Origin: Streptosporangiaceae bacterium
GTDB lineage: Bacteria; Actinomycetota; Actinomycetes; Streptosporangiales; Streptosporangiaceae
Length of the DNA stretch: 12,774 bases
Assembly: GCA_030041195.1 (NCBI GenBank)
Contig: JASHOI010000384.1
Span: 1 to 12,774, forward strand
Reading direction: 5' to 3'
Shown here: positions 6,489-10,842 of the stretch, piece after piece
Layout: each line of letters begins with the position of its first letter
Position numbering within the stretch: the first letter of the stretch is position 1
Notes under the pieces: model-generated
Seen by the model: only the letters and a program-made list of their open reading frames with translations
Told to the model about the DNA's origin: nothing
Databases searched by the model: none
Program-made: the position numbers and the translations under genes

Positions 6489-6494
6489 TAGGGT
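6489..6494 (+). promoter_or_regulatory. Possible -10 or ribosome site of the aldo/keto reductase gene
   Basis: TAGGGT ends 8 nt before the ATG at 6503. It reads as an actinobacterial -10 giving a leaderless message, but the AGGG within it could equally act as a ribosome site at 9-nt spacing. There is no clear -35. Confidence 0.25.
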
Positions 6495-6502
6495 CGGATG
6501 CC

Positions 6503-7501
6503 ATGGAATACCGTCATCTCGGCCGCAGCGGGCTGAAGATCAGCGAAATCGCCTATGGCAACTGGATTACCCACGGTTCGCAGGTGGAAGAGGAAGCCGC
6601 CATCGCGTGCGTGGCCGCCGCGCTCGATGAGGGCATCACCAGCTTCGATACCGCGGACGCCTACGCCGGGACCAGGGCCGAGGAGGTACTCGGCCGGGCG
6701 CTGCACGGCGTGCGCCGGGAGTCCATCGAGATCTTCAGCAAGCTGTACTGGCCGGTCGGTCCCGGCCCCAACGACAGCGGCCTGTCGCGCAAGCACGTCA
6801 TGGAGTCGGCGCACGGTTCGCTCCGGCGGCTGCAGACCGACTACCTGGACCTGTACCAGGCGCACCGCTACGACCACGAGACCCCGCTCGAGGAGACACT
6901 GCGCGCCTTCGACGACCTGGTCCGGCAGGGCAAGGTTCTGTACGTGGGCGTGTCCGAGTGGCGGGCCGAGGAGATCGCCGCCGCGCTGCGGATCGCCGGG
7001 GAGATGGGATTCGACCGGATCGTCTCGAACCAGCCTCAATACAGCATGCTGTGGCGGGTGATCGAGGCCGAGGTGCTGCCGCTGTCCGAGAAGGAGGGCA
7101 TCGGCCAGATCGTGTTCTCGCCGATCGCGCAGGGGGTGCTGACCGGCAAGTACCTGCCCGGCTCGGCCGCCCCGGCCGGCTCGCGCGCGACCGACGCCGG
7201 CGGGTCCAGGTTCATCAAGGGATACCTGACCGACGACATCCTGGGCCGGGTGCAGCAGCTCAAGCCGATCGCCGGCGAGGCCGGGCTGACGCTGGCGCAG
7301 CTGGCCGTCGCGTGGACGCTGCAGAACCCCGGGGTCTCGGCGGCGATCGTCGGTGCGACCAGGCCGGAGCAGGTGCGCGAGAACGCAGGGGCGTCCGGCG
7401 TCCGCCTCGACCCCGCGCTGATGAGCCGGATCGACGAGGTCCTCGGCCCGGTGATCTTCAGGGACCCGGCGGCCACGGCCAGCCCGCGGACCCGCTCCTG
7501 A
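6503..7501 (+). CDS. Aldo/keto reductase, voltage-gated K+ channel beta-subunit-like
   Basis: This 332-residue cytosolic NADPH-dependent reductase has a (beta/alpha)8 barrel. The catalytic tetrad is intact: D49 and Y54 in SFDTADAYAG, K80 in FSKLYWPVG, H121 in YQAHRYD. Kv-beta-type marks are GLSRKHVMES (93-102), SPIAQGVLTGKY (206-217) and, near the C terminus, GATRPEQVRENAGASG for the cofactor phosphate. It probably reduces small aldehydes or ketones; the true substrate is unknown. The longer frame reaching back to 6353 overlaps the DUF3043 gene and is rejected, because homology begins at MEYRHLGRSGLK. It converges on the next gene with only 9 nt between stops, and no clear end hairpin was seen there. 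Confidence 0.95.
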   Translation: MEYRHLGRSGLKISEIAYGNWITHGSQVEEEAAIACVAAALDEGITSFDTADAYAGTRAEEVLGRALHGVRRESIEIFSKLYWPVGPGPNDSGLSRKHVMESAHGSLRRLQTDYLDLYQAHRYDHETPLEETLRAFDDLVRQGKVLYVGVSEWRAEEIAAALRIAGEMGFDRIVSNQPQYSMLWRVIEAEVLPLSEKEGIGQIVFSPIAQGVLTGKYLPGSAAPAGSRATDAGGSRFIKGYLTDDILGRVQQLKPIAGEAGLTLAQLAVAWTLQNPGVSAAIVGATRPEQVRENAGASGVRLDPALMSRIDEVLGPVIFRDPAATASPRTRS

Positions 7502-7510
7502 GCCGGACGG

Positions 7511-7720
7511 TTACTTCCCTGGATGCAGGCTCATCGGGCCGTACTCGACGCGGCCCTCATCGAGCAGGGACACCTGGTCGACCCCGGCCTCCAGCAGGGC
7601 GCGCCAGTTCTCCCCGATCCAGCTCTCGGCGTCGCCCTGGCTGCCGAAGCTCTCCTTCGGCAGGCCGCGCGCTGTCAGCACGGTCCCGTCTTCCTTCTCC
7701 AGCTGCCAGGTCCACGTCAT
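7511..7720 (-). CDS. Small conserved actinobacterial protein of unknown function
   Basis: The product has 69 residues: MTWTWQLEKEDGTVL, then SFGSQGDAESWIGENWRALLEAG and GRVEYGPMSLHPGK. It is acidic, W-rich, with no signal or membrane segment. It looks like a small alpha/beta protein with the conserved core QGDAESWIGE. I recall near-identical small proteins in Streptomyces next to similar genes, but none with a known role. ATG 7720 is chosen over the frame's earlier ATG (7810) because GGTGAG lies 6 nt before it and the extra 30 residues have no family look. The stop is TAA at 7511. It is divergent from cobU, 113 bp away. Confidence 0.82.
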   Translation of the reverse strand: MTWTWQLEKEDGTVLTARGLPKESFGSQGDAESWIGENWRALLEAGVDQVSLLDEGRVEYGPMSLHPGK

Positions 7721-7743
7721 GGTTTGCTCACCGCCTCGGTGGC

Positions 7744-7749
7744 TAGGAT
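7744..7749 (+). promoter_or_regulatory. Possible -10 for cobU
   Basis: TAGGAT, a common actinobacterial -10, lies 84 nt upstream of cobU; the -35 (GGTTTG, 17 nt upstream) is weak. A start near 7756 would place the palindrome and repeats at 7766-7820 in the leader. Confidence 0.3.
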
Positions 7750-7765
7750 CAGGCCGGTCAACGGC

Positions 7766-7820
7766 GCTAAAGCTTAGCCACTCAGCGCCCGAACCTGGGC
7801 CATTCAGCACCCATTCAGCA
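7766..7820 (+). repeat. Palindrome plus helically phased direct repeats upstream of cobU
   Basis: A perfect 13-bp palindrome GCTAA-AGC-TTAGC (7766-7778) touches three related 10-mers: CCACTCAGCG (7778-7787), CCATTCAGCA (7800-7809) and CCATTCAGCA (7811-7820). Start-to-start distances are 22 and 11 bp, close to two and one helical turns. This looks like a regulator-binding cluster. I saw no cobalamin riboswitch features in the same 113 bp. Confidence 0.4.
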
Positions 7821-7833
7821 TCTTAGGAGGCCG

Positions 7834-8874
7834 ATGGAGGTCCGCCTGGCCGGCACCGGAGGCGGCGGCGGCTGGCCGCAGCAGGGCTGCGGATGCGCCT
7901 CCTGCGCCAGGCTCCGTGCGGCAGGCCGCGCCCGGGCTTCCGCGCGGGTTGTCGTGGACGGCCGGCTGCACATCGGCTCCGGCGAGCCGCCGGCCGGGTA
8001 TCAGGTGCAGCGGATTCCGGGCGCGTGGGCCGTGACCGGGCCGGACGGCGGCAGGCTGCTCGTGGCCGATGGGTCCGGCGTCACCCCGGAGCCGCCGGCC
8101 GGTGCCCGCCCCTACGACATCGTGCTGCTCGACCTGGTGCAGGATCCGGCCCAGCTCGGCGCGCTGCGCAGCCGGGGTCTCGTCGGCGACGGCACCGTGG
8201 CCGCGGTGCTGCACGCCGATCACCGGATCCCGTCCGAGGATGAGCTGGCACGGCGGTGCGGTTTCTGGGGGGCGGTCCTGCCGGCCGACGGAGACGTGCT
8301 GACCGCGCCGCGTGATCGGCCGGCGGCCGCACCGGCCCAGCCACGCCGGGTGCTCGTGCTCGGCGGGGCGCGGTCGGGGAAGTCACGGCATGCGGAGCTC
8401 AGACTGGCCGCCGAGCCGCTGGTGACCTATCTGGCCGCGGGGCCCTACCCGGACGGCACCGCGCCCGCGGCCGATCCTGACTGGGCCGAGCGGGTGGCGG
8501 CGCACCGGTCCAGGAGGCCGCCGTGGTGGCGCACCGTAGAAAGTGCCGACGCCGCCGGGGCGTTGCGGTCGGTGCCGGGCGCGCTGTTGTTCGACGGCGT
8601 GGGGACCTGGCTGGCCGCGGTGATGACGATGCAGCACCAGGCGGGGACCCCGGGGCTGATCGCTGCGAAAGCCGACGAGCTGGTCGAGGCGTGGCGGCAG
8701 ACGCCGGCGCGCGTGGTCGCGGTCAGCGACGAGGTGGGTTCCGGCGTCCACCCGCCGACCGAAGCCGGCCGGAGTTTCCGCGACCAGCTTGGGTGGCTCA
8801 ACCAGCGGCTGGCCGCCGAGTCTGACGAGGTGGTGCTCGTGGTGGCCGGGCGGCCGATGGTCCTTCCGACTTGA
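7834..8874 (+). CDS. cobU: CobU: adenosylcobinamide kinase/guanylyltransferase with N-terminal degenerate MBL-like domain
   Basis: Residues about 172-346 are CobU, which phosphorylates adenosylcobinamide and then transfers GMP to give AdoCbi-GDP in cobalamin nucleotide-loop assembly. The P-loop GGARSGKSRHAE is at 177-188, the guanylylated histidine aligns with H224 in RVAAHRSRRP, followed by WWRTVE (231-236), LLFDGVGTWL (251-260), SDEVGSGV (298-305) and NQRLAAESDEVVLVVAG (323-339). Residues 1-160 resemble PhnP-type metallo-beta-lactamase proteins: LAGTGGGGG (5-13), the cysteine knuckle GCGCASC (18-24), then VVVDGRLHI (39-47). The HxHxDH catalytic block is missing. ATG 7834 has AGGAGG only 3 nt upstream, unusually close. 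No other cobalamin gene is in the window. The CobU assignment is secure; the N-terminal domain is a homology inference. Confidence 0.92.
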   Translation: MEVRLAGTGGGGGWPQQGCGCASCARLRAAGRARASARVVVDGRLHIGSGEPPAGYQVQRIPGAWAVTGPDGGRLLVADGSGVTPEPPAGARPYDIVLLDLVQDPAQLGALRSRGLVGDGTVAAVLHADHRIPSEDELARRCGFWGAVLPADGDVLTAPRDRPAAAPAQPRRVLVLGGARSGKSRHAELRLAAEPLVTYLAAGPYPDGTAPAADPDWAERVAAHRSRRPPWWRTVESADAAGALRSVPGALLFDGVGTWLAAVMTMQHQAGTPGLIAAKADELVEAWRQTPARVVAVSDEVGSGVHPPTEAGRSFRDQLGWLNQRLAAESDEVVLVVAGRPMVLPT

Positions 8875-8880
8875 TCGGAA
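8864..8880 (+). terminator. Small hairpin across the cobU stop codon
   Basis: TTCCGA / TCGGAA form a perfect 6-bp stem with loop CTTGA that contains the TGA stop. There is no U-tract. It is a weak terminator candidate. Confidence 0.3.
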
Positions 8881-8930
8881 TCGCCACTATTCACGGATTC
8901 GGAACACGAACAGCGCGAGACTACCCTCCG

Positions 8931-8944
8931 GAACTGTAAAGTTC
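8931..8944 (+). promoter_or_regulatory. Inverted repeat upstream of the second PfkB kinase
   Basis: GAACT-GTAA-AGTTC is a perfect dyad, extended outward by CGGA/TCCG around a 2-nt bulge. It sits in the relatively AT-rich 152-bp gap 8875-9026. GGAAC occurs twice here (8901, 8930), but no matching ECF -10 is at the right distance. TTGAGC (8969-8974) with GCTGAT (8992-8997), 17 nt apart, is a weak promoter candidate. The dyad may be an operator. Confidence 0.35.
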
Positions 8945-9026
8945 TATCCGCTAGCACCCAAAGAGCAATTGAGCGTTTCCCGCGGCGCTCTGCTGATCAG
9001 CTCGGCGACCAAGGTGGTGACGGCAC

Positions 9027-9920
9027 ATGACGCGCGTTGTCGTCGTTGGCGATCTCATGACGGATACGGTCGCCCACGCGGCGTTGCCGCTGGCCAAGGG
9101 CAGCGACACGCCAGCCACGGTGACCATGCACGGCGGGGGTTCCGGTGCGAACATCGCCGCCTGGCTGGCTGTGGACGGAGCCGAGGTGGCGTTCGTGGGA
9201 CGGCGCGGCGCCGATATCGCGGGCCGCAACCGGGACATGGAGCTGATGGGCTACGGCGTGGACGCCCGGCTGGTCATGGACCCCGAACGGCCCACCGGCA
9301 CCTGCGTGGTGATGGTCACCCACAAGGGCGACCACACGATGCTCTCCGACCCCGGGGCCAACGCGGCGCTGTCACCCGATGATCTGCCCAAGGACCTGTT
9401 CACGCCGGGCAGCCACCTGCACATCTCCGGCTACACGCTGCTCAACGAGGGCTCAAGGGCGGCGGTGCTCGCTGCGTTCGGCCACGCCCAGCGCGCCGGG
9501 ATGACGGTGTCCGTCGACGGCGCGTCTTCAGCACCGCTAGAGCGGGTCGGCGCCGAACCGTTCCTGCAGCTGACCAACGGCGCGACGCTGCTGTTCGTCA
9601 ACGGTGACCAGGCTCGGGTGCTGACCGGGCGGGACCAGCCAGAGCAGGCGGCGCGGGTGCTGAACGCGTGGTACCCGCAGGTCGTGATGAAGCTCGGCGG
9701 CGAAGGGGCGCTGTTCTACGCCAACGGCCGGCCCGACCCGTTCCGGGTTCCCGGGCCGCCGATCGAGCGGATCGTCGACGGTACCGGGGCCGGCGACGCG
9801 TTCTGCGCCGGGTTCCTGCCCGCCTGGCTGGACAAGAAGCCCCCCGGCGAGGCGCTGGCCAGCGGCTGCCGGCTCGCGGCCAGGGCCCTCAGCCTGGTAG
9901 GCGCGCGCCCAGCCCTCTAA
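9027..9920 (+). CDS. PfkB-family sugar kinase, substrate unknown (PsuK-like possible)
   Basis: This is a 297-residue ribokinase-fold kinase. The substrate-side motif HGGGSGANIA (35-44) and the ATP/anion-hole motif DGTGAGDAFCAGF (251-263, catalytic D257) are intact. VNGDQARVLTG (191-201) and VMKLGGEGALF (220-230) fit the family. It clearly differs from the adoK product at 1041-2006. The overall pattern (VVGDLMTDTV start; LHISGYTLLNEGSR, 131-144) resembles actinobacterial kinases that I recall beside pseudouridine-5'-phosphate glycosidase, but no such partner is in the window, so I give no symbol. ATG 9027 has AAGGTGG 9 nt upstream. It converges on the arsR-like gene, 147 bp away. Confidence 0.93.
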   Translation: MTRVVVVGDLMTDTVAHAALPLAKGSDTPATVTMHGGGSGANIAAWLAVDGAEVAFVGRRGADIAGRNRDMELMGYGVDARLVMDPERPTGTCVVMVTHKGDHTMLSDPGANAALSPDDLPKDLFTPGSHLHISGYTLLNEGSRAAVLAAFGHAQRAGMTVSVDGASSAPLERVGAEPFLQLTNGATLLFVNGDQARVLTGRDQPEQAARVLNAWYPQVVMKLGGEGALFYANGRPDPFRVPGPPIERIVDGTGAGDAFCAGFLPAWLDKKPPGEALASGCRLAARALSLVGARPAL

Positions 9921-9993
9921 CGCCCCCGTCCCCTCACGCTTGATCGCTTCGACTCCTCACGGCTTCGGTGACCGCAAAAGGGGCAAACCCGGG

Positions 9994-10015
9994 CACGGCG
10001 CTAACGTAAGCCGTG
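9994..10015. terminator. Hairpin in the convergent gap between PfkB kinase and ArsR genes
   Basis: CACGGC / GCCGTG (6 bp) encloses a 10-nt loop and is followed by AAATG on the plus strand. A second imperfect stem, TCACGGCTTCGGTGA (9955-9969), precedes it. Either could end the kinase transcript. The rest of the gap is the G-rich tract described separately. Confidence 0.4.
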
Positions 10016-10040
10016 AAATGTCGGTGCTGCCCGCCGCGCC

Positions 10041-10073
10041 GGGGGGGGTTCGGGTAGTGGGGGGTGGTTAGGG
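10041..10073 (+). other. Potential G-quadruplex motif between convergent genes
   Basis: Four G-runs on the plus strand, of 8 (10041-10048), 3 (10052-10054), 6 (10059-10064) and 3 (10071-10073), are joined by loops of 3, 4 and 6 nt. This satisfies the G3+N1-7 rule. It spans the stop codon of the minus-strand ArsR gene and lies past the end of the plus-strand kinase. Confidence 0.6.
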
Positions 10074-10385
10074 CGCGGTGGCGGGTTTGTCGAAGCGGGC
10101 CAGCCACGTGCCGGCCACCGCGCGGAGCCGGGCGGTGTCGAGCCGGTAGACGCGCTGCCTCCCGCGCAGCGCCACGTGCACCAGCCCGGCCTCCTGGAGG
10201 ATCCCCAGGTGCCGGGAGGTGGTCGGCCACGAGCAATCGAACCGGGCGGCTATCTCGCCCGAGGTCATCTCGCCGCCGCGGGCGTGCAGCACGAGCAGGA
10301 TCGTCCGCCGCGACTGATGGGCCAGCGCCGCGAACACGGCCTCCAGGGACTCGAGGTCAGCGATTCCCGTTGGCTGCGAGCTCAC
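10068..10385 (-). CDS. ArsR-family winged-helix transcriptional repressor
   Basis: This is a 105-residue dimeric winged-helix repressor. N-terminal helices contain LAHQSRRTILLVL (about 22-34). The helix-turn-helix TSGEIAARFDCSWPTTSRHL (41-60) is followed by LQEAGLVHV and the wing GRQRVYRLD (75-83). The metal-site ELCVCD motif of classic ArsR/SmtB is absent; the only cysteine, C51, lies at the turn before the recognition helix, so metal sensing is unlikely. The start is GTG 10385, which overlaps the TGA of the upstream gene (GTGA) and is translationally coupled; the longer frame from 10424 lies inside that gene. The tandem dyads in the operon promoter are its likely operator. Its ligand is unknown. 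Confidence 0.92.
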   Translation of the reverse strand: MSSQPTGIADLESLEAVFAALAHQSRRTILLVLHARGGEMTSGEIAARFDCSWPTTSRHLGILQEAGLVHVALRGRQRVYRLDTARLRAVAGTWLARFDKPATAP

Positions 10386-10702
10386 GCCCCGATGGCCACC
10401 CTCGCGAAGTGCGGGAACTCCCACTTTGGCCGGCCGTCGCGGTCCTCGAGCAGGGGATCCATCGCCTCCCAGATCATGAGCACGTCCGGGTGCTCATGCG
10501 CCAGGCCGAAGCCGCCCTCGACCCAGGTGAAGATCTCGACGTAGGTGAGCCCCCCATCGGTGCCGCGCAGCACGAGCGGCGGCTCCCCGGTGACGAAGCC
10601 GAGGCCGTGCAGCGTCCGCCAGTGCCTGCTGAGCAGGCCGGCGAAGCGGTCCTCGGCGTCGGGCCTGACCCGGTAGGTGCATACCACGGTTTCATTAGCC
10701 AT
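10382..10702 (-). CDS. Small ABM-like (dimeric alpha/beta barrel) protein
   Basis: This 106-residue protein starts with a beta strand ETVVCTYRVRPDAEDRFAGLL (4-24), the usual entry of antibiotic-biosynthesis-monooxygenase/dimeric alpha-beta barrel proteins. Helix LLSRHWRTLHGLG (23-35), strands LVLRGTDG and LTYVEIFTWVEG (52-63), and a helix HPDVLMIWEAMDPLLE (71-86) follow, then WEFPHFARV. ATG 10702 lies 7 nt after a TAATAT -10 with no ribosome site, hence probably leaderless. It is first in an operon with the ArsR gene (GTGA overlap). The barrel fold is inferred from pattern only. It might be a small oxygenase, or bind the ligand sensed by the regulator; no catalytic residues can be assigned. 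Confidence 0.75.
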   Translation of the reverse strand: MANETVVCTYRVRPDAEDRFAGLLSRHWRTLHGLGFVTGEPPLVLRGTDGGLTYVEIFTWVEGGFGLAHEHPDVLMIWEAMDPLLEDRDGRPKWEFPHFARVAIGA

Positions 10703-10738
10703 GCGGCTAATATTAAGCCATTCGGCTAATAATGGCCA
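10694..10738 (-). promoter_or_regulatory. Leaderless promoter covered by tandem ArsR-type operator dyads
   Basis: On the minus strand TGGCCA (10738-10733), 17 nt, TAATAT (10715-10710), 7 nt, then the ATG at 10702, so transcription should begin at the start codon. Two abutting, nearly identical dyads overlie it: a perfect ATTAGCC-ATGC-GGCTAAT (10694-10711) and ATTAAGCC-ATTC-GGCTAAT (10712-10730). The first overlaps the -10 edge and start codon, the second the -10 and spacer. Binding would block RNA polymerase, indicating autoregulation of the ABM-ArsR operon. The same region is upstream of divergent parC, whose promoter could not be placed. Confidence 0.65.
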
Positions 10739-10831
10739 GGCACGGGCGGCGGCCCGGCGCCTTCCGCACCGCCCGGCCCGGCACCTTCTCCAGCCCCCGG
10801 CCACCGCGCGCCGCTGCCAGGTTGTCGCAGC

Positions 10832-10838
10832 GGGGAGG
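10832..10838 (+). promoter_or_regulatory. Ribosome binding site of parC
   Basis: GGGGAGG ends 4 nt before ATG 10843 and 13 nt before the next in-frame ATG (10852). Spacing favours 10843, while recalled Streptomyces ParC N termini fit 10852 better. The difference is three residues. Confidence 0.5.
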
Positions 10839-10842
10839 CACA

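Noticed and set aside
7721..7833. Possible cobalamin riboswitch before cobU
   Set aside because: The gap is only 113 nt and shows no B12-box-like sequence or the expected multi-stem fold; the ordered features are repeats and a palindrome.
10386..10424. Longer ArsR frame from 10424
   Set aside because: It would lie well inside the upstream ABM-like gene. GTG 10385, overlapping its TGA, gives a normal ArsR N terminus and translational coupling.
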